Shown piece by piece: positions 40,110-49,217 of a stretch of DNA of 64,000 bases. The translations under genes and the position numbers were made by a program. How positions within the stretch are numbered: the stretch's first letter is position 1; each line of letters begins with the position of its first letter. A model generated the notes under the pieces. It saw only the letters and a program-made list of their open reading frames with translations, ran no database searches and was not told the DNA's origin. Source of the stretch: Nocardioides sp. TF02-7 (lineage in GTDB: Bacteria; Actinomycetota; Actinomycetes; Propionibacteriales; Nocardioidaceae); the NCBI RefSeq assembly GCF_022437945.1, contig NZ_CP092535.1:2976001-3040000 (forward strand), written 5' to 3'.

Positions 40110-41308
40110 TCAGCCGCCGAGCAGCAGCACCCCCGTGCCCACGACCAGGGCCGGCACCGTGGTGATCACCGTGGCCAGCATGGCCGAGCGGGTCTCGACC
40201 GCCAGCAGGGGCAGCAGCGCGTCGCCGTCCTGGCTGATGCTGTTGGCGACCAGCGTGGAGAGCGGCATGCCGCCGGCGATGAAGATCCCGGTGAACACGA
40301 TCTGCACCCCGCAGCCGGGGATCAGCCCGATCGTCGCTCCCACCACGACGCCGAGCAGGCCGAGGACGGGGGAGCTGGGTGCCGTCGAAGCCGGTGACGT
40401 GCTCGAGCACGGCCCAGGCGACGTAGGCGACCGAGACCCACACCGTGATGAAGGCGACCTCCTGGCCGCCCTGCCGCAGCACCTCGGCCGTGGAGGAGGG
40501 GTGTGCGGTGCGGGCGTCGTCGTCGGCGACCTTGCAGCCGCCGTGGACGAAGGCGACCAGCGACACCGCGGCCCCGGCGAGGCCGAGCGCGAGGTAGGGA
40601 TCGACCCCGCCCAGGAACGCCTGCCCCACCAGCGCGGGGTCGAACAGCCGGAACGTCGCCGGCACCGCGACCACGGCTGCCGCCGCCAGCGAGGCCCAGA
40701 GCAGGATCGGCACCGCCCCGACGCCGGCGAGGGGGACCGGCGCGGCGAGGGCGCCGTCCGGCGTGACCGCGAGGCGTGCGGCAGCGGACGCCGGCACGGC
40801 CGACCGCGGCCGCTCGCCCTGGCGGTACGCCGTGCCCGCGCGGGCACCGGTCGGGGCCGGGGCGCCGCCGGGGTCGGGCGGCGCGGTGTCGATGCCGAGC
40901 CGGTCGACCCGCAGCCGCGGGGCGATGCCGAGCGCGTCGACGACGTAGCCGGTGACGGCGCCCGTCGCGAGCAGCAGCAGCTTGAGCTGGAGGGTGAGCG
41001 TCGGGTCGGCCGCGAGCAGCAGCCAGGTCGCGTCCCCCATGGTGGCGACCAGGGCCGCCACCGCGGCGCCGTAGGACACGGCGCCGCGGGCGTAGAGCGC
41101 GACCACCACGATCGCCCCCGCCGCAGCCGGGCGGCATCGTGAGCGCGGCGGCCAGCAGCGGCCCGAGCCGCCGGTGGCGCACCAGCGCCGCGTCGAGGCG
41201 CCGCCCCCACCGGTAGCGGGCCCAACCGAACGGCGCCACCAGCAGGGCGACGAAGACGCCGACCTGCATGAACGCGTCGGCGAGCGGGCGGAGAAGCACC
41301 TCGGTCAT
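40110..41308 (-). CDS. Putative manganese/heavy-metal exporter, ArsP_2 (PF11449) type (two frame breaks)
   Basis: About 398 residues from ATG 41308, with about ten transmembrane helices in two halves. Each half has a conserved PGCG loop: LTMPPGCGGAIVVVALYARG in the first and GLIPGCGVQIVFTGIFIAGG in the second. Both are typical of the 10-TM putative manganese transporter family. Breaks near 41125 and 40375 (one base too many each) are closed by the texts just quoted and by TGFDGTQ to PVLGLLGVVVGATIG. A hydrophilic loop (residues 120-170) separates the halves. It lies next to a manganese catalase gene on the same strand (10-base gap), which supports a manganese role. Confidence 0.8.
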
Positions 41309-41318
41309 CGGTCCGGCC

Positions 41319-42245
41319 TCAGTCGTCGTCGCTGCCGGTCAGCTTCTCCTTGGCCTTGCTGAGCAGGTTCTCCGCACCCTGCACGTAGGCCCCGCCGGCG
41401 GTGCCGGGCTTCCCAGGGCCCATCGACCCGTCGTACGTCACGAAGTGCAGCGGGTTGGGCGGCGGCGCCTGGTTGACGTCCTCGCCCAGCGGCACGCCCG
41501 GCTCGGCCTGGATCTGGTGGTCGCCGATGAGCGTCGTGCCCTGCGCCCAGCGGCCCTCCGGGGCCGCGCTGCCCTCGGTGAACGTGTAGAACGTGTGACC
41601 CGGCTCGGTCAGCTCCTCGTCGGCGTGGGAGTCCTCGATCCCGTCGGTGAACCCGTCCTCGATCAGCTGCTCGATGCCGAGCAGCCACTGCTGCTGGTGG
41701 AAGGTGTCGCGGGCGAGATTGAACCGCAGCATCTCCTTCACCCCGGGGTCGTCGGTCATGTTGTAGACCCGGGCCGTCTGCAGGCGGCTCTGGGCCTCGG
41801 CGGCCACGTTGTGGCGGAAGTCGGCGAGCAGGTTGCCGCTGGCGACGATGTAGCCGGCGTTCCACGGCACGCCCTGGCTGTTGGTCGGCATCGCCGAACC
41901 GCCGGACACGATGGCGTGCTGCACGTTCTGCCCGCCGAGCACGGCGGCGAGGGCGGGGTTGGCGGCCGCGGCCTGGGCCTGGGTCTCCGACGGCGCACCC
42001 TCGAGCAGGCGGGCCATCATCGTGCAGAGCATCTCGACGTGCCCGATCTCCTCGGTGCCGATGTCGAGGATCATGTCCTTGTACTTGCCGGGGACGCGGC
42101 AGTTCCAGCCCTGCCACAGGTACTGCATCATCACCGTCATCTCGCCGAACTGTCCCCCGACGAGCTCCTGGAGCTTGCCCGCGAAGAGGGCGTCCGGACG
42201 CTCCGGCTTGGCGTTGAACTGCAGCTGCTTGGTGTGTCGGAACAC
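41319..42245 (-). CDS. Manganese catalase
   Basis: 308 residues from GTG 42245 (VFRHTKQLQFNAKPERPD). Dinuclear-Mn enzyme that decomposes H2O2 in the cytoplasm. Four-helix-bundle ligands are visible as Glu in KLQELVGGQFGEMTVMMQYL, Glu-His in GTEEIGHVEMLCTMM, and Glu/His in DDPGVKEMLRFNLARDTFHQ. Length matches the family and the frame is intact. It is upstream of the putative Mn exporter on the same strand, so both may form one Mn/oxidative-stress unit. Confidence 0.95.
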   Translation of the reverse strand: MFRHTKQLQFNAKPERPDALFAGKLQELVGGQFGEMTVMMQYLWQGWNCRVPGKYKDMILDIGTEEIGHVEMLCTMMARLLEGAPSETQAQAAAANPALAAVLGGQNVQHAIVSGGSAMPTNSQGVPWNAGYIVASGNLLADFRHNVAAEAQSRLQTARVYNMTDDPGVKEMLRFNLARDTFHQQQWLLGIEQLIEDGFTDGIEDSHADEELTEPGHTFYTFTEGSAAPEGRWAQGTTLIGDHQIQAEPGVPLGEDVNQAPPPNPLHFVTYDGSMGPGKPGTAGGAYVQGAENLLSKAKEKLTGSDDD

Positions 42246-42518
42246 GAGTGCCTCCGTGGGGTCGGGGGCGCTGGTCGCCCCGTCCTCGCCCACGGTGGCG
42301 GGGCCGCGTGGCGCCGCCGTGGCCCGCGGCGTACGCCGTGGCGTCGCGGGCGCCGTCGCAGCCGCGTCACCGTCGCGCCACTTCTTCTCGGGCGGTGACC
42401 GGATACCGGGGGCGCGGCGGGGGAACCTGTCCCTCTGTGCCGGGCGGCCGGAGGCCGCTCGGGACCTCCGGGTCGAGAGCGCGGCCCGTTGGCGAGGCAC
42501 GGCAGAGGGGAACCGCCG

Positions 42519-43257
42519 ATGGCCGGAACCGGAGCGGTCCGCCCGCGGCTGCAGGTGCTGGGTGACTTCCAGGCCAGCTGCGGCGGTGAGCCGCTGCACG
42601 TGCCCCACGCCGGTCAACGGGTGCTCGCATGCCTGGCCGTGCTCCACCGGCACCGGCCGGTGCGGCGTACGACAGTCGCCGAGCGGCTGTGGCCGGACGC
42701 GCCGCCCGGCCGGGACACCTCGACGCTGCGGTCGGTGCTCTGGCGGCTCCCGCGGCCGCGCGGACGGCTGCTGGTCAGGTGCAACGCCACGACCATCGAG
42801 CTGCACGAGGACGTCGAGGTCGACCTCTGGGGAGTCGGAGCAGGTCGCGACCGGCGTGTGCGCGGACGAGCGGCGTTCGACGACGGTGCCGGACCTGCTT
42901 CCCCTCGAGGACGACCTGCTGCCCGACTGGGACGAGGAGTGGCTGGCGATGGAGCGCGAGTCGTTCCGCCAGCTGCGGCTGCACGCCCTGGAGCGGGTGG
43001 CGGCCGAGTCGTGCGACCGCGGCCGCTTCACCGACGCCCTCTCGGCCGGCCTCTGCGCGGTGCGGTCCGAGCCGCTCCGGGAGAGCGCCCACCGGACCGT
43101 GATCGCGGTGCACCTCGCCGAGGGCAACTTCGCTGAGGCGCTGCGGCAGTACGACGGCTACCGGCGGCTGCTCGCGCACGAGCTCGGCCTGCCGCCCTCG
43201 CCGGCGATCGACCGGATGCTCGGGCCGCTCCTCGACCGGCCCGCCGACCTGCGCTGA
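42519..43257 (+). CDS. SARP/BTAD-type transcriptional activator (one frame break)
   Basis: About 245 residues from ATG 42519. An OmpR-like winged helix at the N-terminus (RLQVLGDFQASCGGEPLHVP and TTVAERLWPDAPPGRDTSTL) is followed by a bacterial transcriptional activator domain (RESFRQLRLHALERVAAESC, then ALRQYDGYRRLLAHELGLPP). This is a minimal SARP layout, typical of actinobacterial pathway activators. One extra G near 42830 is removed to give VDLWESEQVATGVCADERRS. It is divergent from the catalase gene, with 273 bp between that may hold both promoters. Confidence 0.85.
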
Positions 43258-43277
43258 CGGGGGAGGCTCTCCGGGGG

Positions 43278-43619
43278 CTAGTCCCGGGGCGGCTTGAGTG
43301 GGTCGTGACCGATGTTCATCAGCCGGCGGCGCCACCGGTCGTCGCCGGCGGTCGGCTCGAGGTCGTCGCGCCGCTGCGAGGCGACCTTGTCGACGACCCG
43401 GCGCATGACCTCGACGTCGTCGGGGTTGAGGTCGGAGCGCCGCTTGCCGAGGATGTCCAGCACCCGGTGGCCGAGGTGGGGCCCGGCCTGGTCGGGGAGC
43501 TCCTCGGTCTCCTCGCCGGCGCCCTGGACCGCGAGCCAGTCGCGGAGCTCGCGGGACGTCATGTTCACCACGGTGTGGAAGTTCTCCCAGAGCACGTCGT
43601 CGACGATGCTGGTGGCCAC
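43278..43619 (-). CDS. DUF3140 family protein
   Basis: 113 residues from GTG 43619. The text WENFHTVVNMTSRELRDWL followed by LGHRVLDILGKRRSDLNPDD and VEVMRRVVDKVASQR is the DUF3140 pattern, an actinobacterial family thought to bind DNA but not characterised. It converges on the SARP gene and is divergent from udgX. Intact. Confidence 0.8.
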   Translation of the reverse strand: MATSIVDDVLWENFHTVVNMTSRELRDWLAVQGAGEETEELPDQAGPHLGHRVLDILGKRRSDLNPDDVEVMRRVVDKVASQRRDDLEPTAGDDRWRRRLMNIGHDPLKPPRD

Positions 43620-43723
43620 GGTGCCTCCTCGGGATCGGGTGTGGCTGTCCCGGGGCGGTACCCGCGGACGGCAGGGCGTCATACGTCCGTGGTCGGATCG
43701 GTGCGGGTGGGTACCGCGCCGGC

Positions 43724-44365
43724 ATGGCCGAGGAGCGACCGGGCGCCCAGCAGTGGGTGCCGAGCGACCCCACCCTGGCGGACCTCCGGTCCGCCGTGCA
43801 GGAGTGCCGCGGTTGCGAGCTCTACCGGGACGCGACCCAGGGCGTGATGGGGGAGGGCCGGCCCGACGCGCCGCTGGTGCTGCTCGGCGAGCAGCCGGGC
43901 GACCGGGAGGACGTCGAGGGGGAGCCGTTCGTCGGCCCCGCGGGCAAGCTGCTCGACCGGGCGCTCGGCGACGCGGGGATCGACCCCGACGACGTCTTCC
44001 GCACCAACGTGGTCAAGCACTTCCGCTGGAAGGGGCTGCGCGGCAAGCGGCGCATCCACCAGTCGCCGCACAAGGCCCACGTCGAGGCGTGCGGACCGTG
44101 GCTCGACGCCGAGCTCCGGCTGGTGCGCCCCACCGGCGTGGTGCTGCTCGGCGGCACCGCCGGCAAGGCGGTCTACGGCTCCTCGTTCAAGGTGGGCGAG
44201 ACCCGCGGCCGGCTGATCGAGTGGCCCGACACCAGACCGCTCGCCCACCAGCCGGCCTGGGTGCTCACCACGACCCACCCCTCCGCCGTGCTCCGCACCG
44301 ACGACCGGGACGCGGCGTACGCCGCCCTCGTCGACGACCTCCGCGTCGCTGCCGCCCAGCTCTGA
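43724..44365 (+). CDS. udgX: UdgX-type uracil-DNA glycosylase
   Basis: 213 residues from ATG 43724. UdgX removes uracil from DNA and, unlike other glycosylases, stays covalently joined to the abasic site through a histidine. The diagnostic loop GKRRIHQSPH is at residues 107-116 with His112 as the predicted crosslinking residue. Fe-S cysteines occur in QECRGCELYRD (28, 31) and EACGPW. Motif A is GEQPGDREDVEGEPFVGPAG and the C-terminal motif is TTHPSAVLR. The loop separates it from family 4 UDGs, which lack KRRIH. Frame intact. Confidence 0.92.
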   Translation: MAEERPGAQQWVPSDPTLADLRSAVQECRGCELYRDATQGVMGEGRPDAPLVLLGEQPGDREDVEGEPFVGPAGKLLDRALGDAGIDPDDVFRTNVVKHFRWKGLRGKRRIHQSPHKAHVEACGPWLDAELRLVRPTGVVLLGGTAGKAVYGSSFKVGETRGRLIEWPDTRPLAHQPAWVLTTTHPSAVLRTDDRDAAYAALVDDLRVAAAQL

Positions 44366-44366
44366 C

Positions 44367-44462
44367 CCACCCGGCTCGTCTCGGCAGCTGTAACGCGCCG
44401 ACCCGGCGCGTTCCGGCAGCTGTCAGGGGCCGACCCGGCGCGTTCCCGCGGGCGGGTGTGCG
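44367..44462. repeat. Three units of a 32-bp repeat after udgX
   Basis: Units with the core (C)GACCCGGCGCGTTCC begin at about 44367, 44399 and 44431, a period of exactly 32 bases. The core is the reverse complement of the CGCCGGGTCG core in the 45258-45582 array. A degenerate forward unit follows near 44466. It fills the gap between udgX and the convergent membrane gene. Confidence 0.8.
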
Positions 44463-44482
44463 GGGAGACGGGCCGGGTCGAG

Positions 44483-45226
44483 CTAGGACTGCGGCCTGAT
44501 CGGCGGCTGGCCGCCGTCTCGGGCGGCGTTGAGCACCGAGATCTTCTGCCACACCTTCCGCTCCAGCGACACGGTGAGGTTCTCGACCGTGCTCACGGTT
44601 TCGAGCACGAGGCCGTCCCGCGACTCCTCGGCACACAGCGCGGCGGCCTTGCCGATCAGGCTGAGCAGCTCGGAGCAGTAGTCGAGGTAGTGCTCGAGCT
44701 CGCGTCGGTCGAGATCCATGGCCACGCTGGCCGACGTCGGCTGGAACGACGGTCGGAGGCGTTCGGGGTCCTTGGTGAGCTGGTGCATGTCGACGATGTG
44801 GGCGAGCGATCGGAGCCGGTGGAGCAGGCCGAGCAGTCGCGAACGCTGCAGCCGCTCCGGCACCGAGGCGAGGAACCAGATCGCGATCGCCGCGAAGACC
44901 AGGTCGTTGACTGCGCTCTCGAGCAGCGGCAACCACTGGAGGCCGTCGTCGGGTCCGTCGGTCGCCGCGGAACGGGCCACCATCACCAGGACCGCGCCGG
45001 TCACCAGCACGACCGCGACGATCCCGAGCCTCGACACGGGCCGCAGCCACGATCGCCGGTCGCGCACCGAGGCCGTCGACGACGCGACCGCGGCCACCAG
45101 CGACTCGAGCTCGTCGGCCACCCCGAGCAGGCCGCGGCCGGGGAAGCGCGCGGCGATCCGCTCCTGCAGCCGCCGCACGGTGGCCAGCACCGGCTCGGCC
45201 TGCACCTTCTCGAGTCCTGCTGCCAC
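44483..45226 (-). CDS. Unrecognised membrane protein flanked by 32-bp repeats
   Basis: 247 residues from ATG 45226. Two transmembrane helices (VSRLGIVAVVLVTGAVLVMV at about 64-83 and SAVNDLVFAAIAIWFLASV at about 103-121) are followed by a helical cytoplasmic part (LEHYLDYCSELLSLIGKAAA and ENLTVSLERKVWQKISVLN). I do not recognise the family. Codon bias is host-like and the frame is intact. Repeat units lie on both sides, in opposite orientations at the start-codon side. Confidence 0.72.
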   Translation of the reverse strand: MAAGLEKVQAEPVLATVRRLQERIAARFPGRGLLGVADELESLVAAVASSTASVRDRRSWLRPVSRLGIVAVVLVTGAVLVMVARSAATDGPDDGLQWLPLLESAVNDLVFAAIAIWFLASVPERLQRSRLLGLLHRLRSLAHIVDMHQLTKDPERLRPSFQPTSASVAMDLDRRELEHYLDYCSELLSLIGKAAALCAEESRDGLVLETVSTVENLTVSLERKVWQKISVLNAARDGGQPPIRPQS

Positions 45227-45257
45227 GGCCGCAGCCTAGAGGCATCGCGAGCTGCGG

Positions 45258-45582
45258 CGACCCGGCTCGTCTCCGCACCGAGAACGCGTCGACCCGGCGC
45301 GTCTCCGCACCGAGATCCCGCCGACCCGGCGCGTCTCCGCACTCCTGACGTGAAGGAATGCGCCGGGTCGGCGCCTTACAGCTGCGGAGATGCGCCGGGT
45401 CGGCGCCTTGCGGGGTGCGGGGATGGGACGGGTCGGCGCCTTACAGCTGCGGAGATGCGCCGGGTCGGCGCCTTAGGGGTGTGGGGATGCGCCGGGTCGG
45501 CGCCTTGCGGGTGCAGGGATGGGACGGGTCGGCGCTTTACGGGTGCGGAGATGCGCCGGGTCGGCGACGTACGCTGGCGCGG
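45258..45582. repeat. Array of ten 32-bp repeat units in two orientations
   Basis: Three reverse units (CGACCCGGCGCGTCTCCGCA core) begin at 45258, 45290 and 45322. Seven forward units (ATGCGCCGGGTCGGCGCCTT core) begin at 45358, 45390, 45423, 45455, 45487, 45519 and 45551, a period of 32 except one step of 33. Each unit has GCGCC-GGGTC-GGCGC, able to fold into a small hairpin, and a variable 8-12 base tail (ACAGCTGCGG, GCGGGGTGCG and so on). The period is not a multiple of three, so it is not coding. The array fills the promoter region between the membrane gene and the methyltransferase gene and ends three bases before the latter's ATG. Confidence 0.88.
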
Positions 45583-45584
45583 TC

Positions 45585-46896
45585 ATGACCGCTCCGCACC
45601 ACACCGCGCCCGCGCACCACACTGCGCCCGCGCAACAGGCTGCGCCCGCGCAACAGGCTGCGCCCGCGCAACAGGCTGCGCCCGCGCACCACACCGCGCC
45701 CGGGCACGACGGCGGGCCCGCGCGACAGGGCGTGCAGGTGCTCGACTGCCGGTACTGGGAGGCGGGGGTCTGCCGGTCGTGCGCCTGGTTGGGCAGGGCG
45801 TACGACGCGCAGCTCGCGGCGAAGCAGGAGGCCGTGCGGGCCGTCGTCGACCGGCCGGGCCTCACCTGGCTGCCGCCGGTGGCGAGCCGCCCGGAGGGGT
45901 TCCGCAACAAGGCGAAGATGGTGGTCGGCGGGGCGACCGAGGAGCCGACGCTCGGCATCCTCGGGCCGGACGGCGGGGTCGACCTGCGCGACTGCGCGCT
46001 CCACACGCCGGGGATCGTCGCGGCGCTGCCGGTGCTGGCCGGGTGCGTGGCGCGCGCGGGCCTGCAGCCCTACGACGTCGGGTCGCCGCTCCCGGTCGGC
46101 CGGCGGGGGCGAGCTCAAGCACCTGCTCGTGACCGAGTCGCCCGACGGCGAGCTGATGGTGCGCTGGGTGCTGCGGTCGACCGCGGCCCTCGCCCGGGTC
46201 GAGAAGCACCTCCCGTGGCTGCGGGCCGCGCTGCCGCAGGTGCGGGTGGTCACGGTCAACGTGCAGCCGGAGCACCGGGCGGTGCTCGAGGGCGACCGCG
46301 AGCTGGTGCTGACCGAGGAGCAGACGCTGCCGATGCGGCTCGACGGCGTCACGCTCCACCTGGGTCCGCGCAGCTTCTTCCAGACCAACACCGCGGTCGC
46401 CGCCGCGCTCTACCGCCAAGCCCGCGCGTGGGCCGACGAGCTGGCGCCGCGGACCGTGGTGGACCTCTACTGCGGCGTCGGCGGCTTCGCCCTCCACCTC
46501 GCCGCGCCGGGGCGCCGGGTCACCGGGGTGGAGATCAGCGCCGCGGCCGTCGAGGCGGCCGCGCGCGGGCGCGACGACCTCGGCCTGTCGCCGGAGCAGG
46601 TGCGGTTCGTGGTGGGCGACGCCACGTCGTACGACGTCGGGCCGCCGCCCGACCTGGTCGTGGTCAACCCGCCGCGGCGCGGCCTCGGCGCCGACCTGGC
46701 CGGCTGGCTGGAGCGCTCCGAGGTCCCGCACGTGCTGTACTCGAGCTGCAACCCGGCCACCCTGGCGCGCGACCTCGCCGCGATGCCGTCCTACCGGCCC
46801 GCGCGGGCCCGGGTGCTCGACATGTTCCCGCAGACCTCCCACCTGGAGGTCCTGACCCTCCTCACCCGCACCCGACCGGCAAGGACCAGCCCGTGA
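45585..46896 (+). CDS. RlmC/TrmA-family RNA (uracil-C5) methyltransferase with a repeat-rich N-terminus (one frame break)
   Basis: About 436 residues from ATG 45585. SAM-dependent C5 methylation of a uridine in 23S rRNA or tRNA. After a hexapeptide-repeat N-terminus the Fe-S cysteines appear (DCRYWEAGVCRSCAW and DLRDCALH). The SAM motif is VVDLYCGVGGFALHLA, then VVVNPPRRGLG, and the catalytic Cys is in LYSSCNPATLARDLA. A GGGGG run near 46108 has one base too many; corrected, it reads PVGRRGELKHLLVTESPDGE. There is no TRAM domain, so RlmC is the best match, but TrmA/RlmD activity cannot be excluded. The promoter must lie within or beyond the 32-bp array. Confidence 0.88.
45597..45704 (+). repeat. 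Six in-frame 18-bp repeats encoding HHTAPA/QQAAPA
   Basis: The order is HHTAPA, HHTAPA, QQAAPA, QQAAPA, QQAAPA, HHTAPG, in frame with the methyltransferase. The 18-bp units are nearly identical at DNA level (CACCACACCGCGCCCGCG and CAACAGGCTGCGCCCGCG), so the tract probably grows and shrinks by slippage. Protein ends of this kind are expected to be disordered. Confidence 0.85.
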
Positions 46897-47205
46897 CCCC
46901 CGATCGACCTCTCCCACGACCCGGCCGCCCGGCGCTACGTCGCCCGGGTCGGCGGCGCCCCGGCCGGGTACGCCGAGTACGTGCTCACCGACGAGCTCGT
47001 GGTGTTCACCCACACCGAGGTCGACCCGGCGTTCGAGGGGCAGGGCGTCGGCTCGGCCCTGGCGCGGTTCGCCCTCGACGACGTGCGGGCCGCGGGCGGG
47101 CGCAAGGTGCTGCCGGTGTGCCCCTTCATCAAGGCGTGGATGCGGCGTCACGAGGACTACTACCCGCTGCTCCACAACGTGCCCGAGTCGACCGCCCGCG
47201 ACTAG
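46893..47205 (+). CDS. Small GNAT (YjdJ/Acetyltransf_CG type) acetyltransferase (one frame break)
   Basis: About 103 residues. GTG 46893 overlaps the methyltransferase stop (GTGA), so they are coupled. One C too many near 46899 breaks the frame; corrected, the start is VTPIDLSHDPAARRYVARVG. The acetyl-CoA loop is GQGVGSALARFALDDVRAAG and the end PVCPFIKAWMRRHEDYYPL is typical of this small GNAT group. Substrate unknown. It overlaps the convergent hemolysin gene by four bases. Confidence 0.85.
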
Positions 47206-47943
47206 CGGAGGGAGTACGTCGCCAGCGAGACGCCGACGTAGTGGGCGACGAACGCGAGGATCGTGAAGGCGTGGAACACCTCGTGGAAGCCGAAGTACCG
47301 CGGCCACGGGTCGGGGCGCTGGAGGCCGTAGACGACGCCGCCGACGGTGTAGAGGGCGCCGCCGACGACGATCAGCACGAACACCGCGACGCCGATGCCG
47401 ACGCCGAGGGCGAGGGCGCCGTCGAAGAAGTGCGGGATGAAGAAGATCGCCGCCCAGCCGAGCGCGATGTAGATCGGCGCGGACAGCCAGCGCGGCGCGG
47501 AGGGCCAGAACAGCTTGAACGCGACGCCGAGGAGGGCGCCGGTCCACACCACCGTCAGGGAGCAGCACCCGGTCGAGGCCGTCGAGCAGGATCAGGCTGA
47601 ACGGCGTGTAGGAGCCCGCGATCATCAGGAAGATGTTGGAGTGGTCGAACCGGTTGAGGATCGTCCACACCCGCGGTGACCACGTGCCCCGGTGGTAGAT
47701 CGCCGAGACGCCGAACAGCAGCGCCGCGGTGCCGGCGTAGAGCGCCGACCCGATGCGGGTCGTGGCGGTCGGCGACATCGCGACGAGGACGATCCCCGCG
47801 GCCAGGATCACCGGCGTCGACGCGAGGTGCAGCCACCCGCGGAGCCGGGGCTTGACGTCCGCGATGGTCTCGCTGATCTGGTCGCCGAGGTGGTCCAGGC
47901 CCGCGCGGACCCGGGAGTTCGCGTTGTTGAAGGCCTGGGACAT
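47202..47943 (-). CDS. Hemolysin III/TrhA (PAQR) family membrane protein (one frame break)
   Basis: About 246 residues from ATG 47943 (MSQAFNNANSRVRAGLDHLG) with seven transmembrane helices. PAQR metal ligands are seen as SAIYHRG with WTILNRFDHSNIFLMIAGSY in the first half and FGFHEVFHAFTILAFVAHYV at the end (His-x3-His). The break near 47557 (one base too many) is closed by LDRVLLLTVVWTGALLGVAF or close to it. M. tuberculosis Rv1085c is the counterpart by synteny. Haemolytic activity is not established for these proteins. Confidence 0.88.
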
Positions 47944-48045
47944 GCCGCCAAGGCTATCCGGCGTCCCCAGCGCCCCGGCCGCGCTCGGGACGGTGATCCC
48001 GGCCACGGTACGGCGACCGGTCGCCGCGCCGGGCCGGGGCCGGCG

Positions 48046-49104
48046 TCAGTGGTTGTGGGGCGGGACGACGGCGCCCTCCGAGGGCTGCACGATCACGAAC
48101 CCGTGACCGCCGAACGCCACCTGGAACGCCTCGCCCGAGCCGCGGCCGATGAGCGCGCCCGCGGTGAACGAGGAGGTGATCGAGGTCTGCAGGTCGATCG
48201 ACCAGGCCACGATCGCCTGCATGTCGGCGAAGGTCGGGGCCTCCGCCGCGTCGAGCACGACCGGCTCGCCGTCGGTCGTGATCGCCACCCAGCCGGTGCC
48301 GCGGAGGGTGGTGTTGAACAGGCCGCCCGCGGCGATGCTGCCGCCCTTGACCCGCTCGATGTTCCAGTCGAGACCGTCGGAGAACGCGAGCACGTTGGCG
48401 CCGTTGACCGAGATGCCGCTGCCGTTGAGGTGGAGCACGTGGACGTGCCGCGCGCCCTCGGCGAGGAACACGTCGCCCTGCCCCTCGACCCGCATGAGCG
48501 GCAGCCCCTCGCCCGTGAGCGCCTTCTTGAAGAACTTCGCGGCGCCGCCCGAGCCCTGGTAGGCGAAGGACACCTGGCCCTGGTAGGCGACCATCGCGCC
48601 TTGGCGGGCCATGAACGGCCCGGTCATCCGCACCCGCAGCAGCTTGTTGTTCTGCAGCGACGGGCCGGGGCCGGTCTCCTTCTCCGAGAACCGGCCGTCG
48701 ATGAGGTCGCCGGAGATGCCGCCGGGGCCGGCGGGCGCTCCGCCGCCCCCGACGTACGGTCCGCCCCCGCCGTACGGCGCGCCCACCGGCTGCGCCACGG
48801 GCGCGGCGGCCGGGGGTGCCTGCTCGAACGCCGGCTGCTCCGCGTCCTGCGCCGGCTGGTCGCCGACCACCCGGGTCTCGCCCACCCACGCGTCGCCGTG
48901 GTCGGCCGGCTGCTCGGCTGCGGGGCGGTCGTCGTGCGCCTCGGCCGCGTGCGTGCCGGCGTGGGCGCCGGGCTCCTCCGGGGGCGCGAGCGGCGCGACC
49001 GACTGCACCCCGCCGTCGGAGACGTGCTCGGTCCACTGGGTGCCGTCCCAGAAGCGGAGCTCGTGTCGGCCGGTGGGGTCGGGGTGCCAGGCTGCGGCGG
49101 TCAT
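48046..49104 (-). CDS. DUF2510-AIM24 fusion protein
   Basis: 352 residues from ATG 49104. The N-terminal DUF2510 motif AAWHPDPTGRHELRFWDGTQ plus WTEHV is followed by a disordered Ala/Pro/Gly-rich linker (residues 35-130) and an AIM24 domain (LLRVRMTGPFMARQGAMVAY, FLAEGARHVHVLHLNGSGIS, ALIGRGSGEAFQVAFGGHGF). AIM24 domains are TIM-like beta-sandwiches of unknown role; DUF2510 often marks membrane or secretion-linked actinobacterial proteins. Intact. Confidence 0.88.
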   Translation of the reverse strand: MTAAAWHPDPTGRHELRFWDGTQWTEHVSDGGVQSVAPLAPPEEPGAHAGTHAAEAHDDRPAAEQPADHGDAWVGETRVVGDQPAQDAEQPAFEQAPPAAAPVAQPVGAPYGGGGPYVGGGGAPAGPGGISGDLIDGRFSEKETGPGPSLQNNKLLRVRMTGPFMARQGAMVAYQGQVSFAYQGSGGAAKFFKKALTGEGLPLMRVEGQGDVFLAEGARHVHVLHLNGSGISVNGANVLAFSDGLDWNIERVKGGSIAAGGLFNTTLRGTGWVAITTDGEPVVLDAAEAPTFADMQAIVAWSIDLQTSITSSFTAGALIGRGSGEAFQVAFGGHGFVIVQPSEGAVVPPHNH

Positions 49105-49217
49105 CGGTGGTACCTCTCTCTGCGGTCGGTGCGTCGTCGCGCGGGGCCCATGGTGTCAGCCCGGCCCAGCACCCCGGAAGCGTCTCGGGGAGCGGGTCGC
49201 GCGGCTAGGCTTGGCGG

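Noticed and set aside
45258..45582. CRISPR array
   Set aside because: Units repeat every 32 bp with no unique 30-40 bp spacers, orientation flips in the middle, and no cas gene is near.
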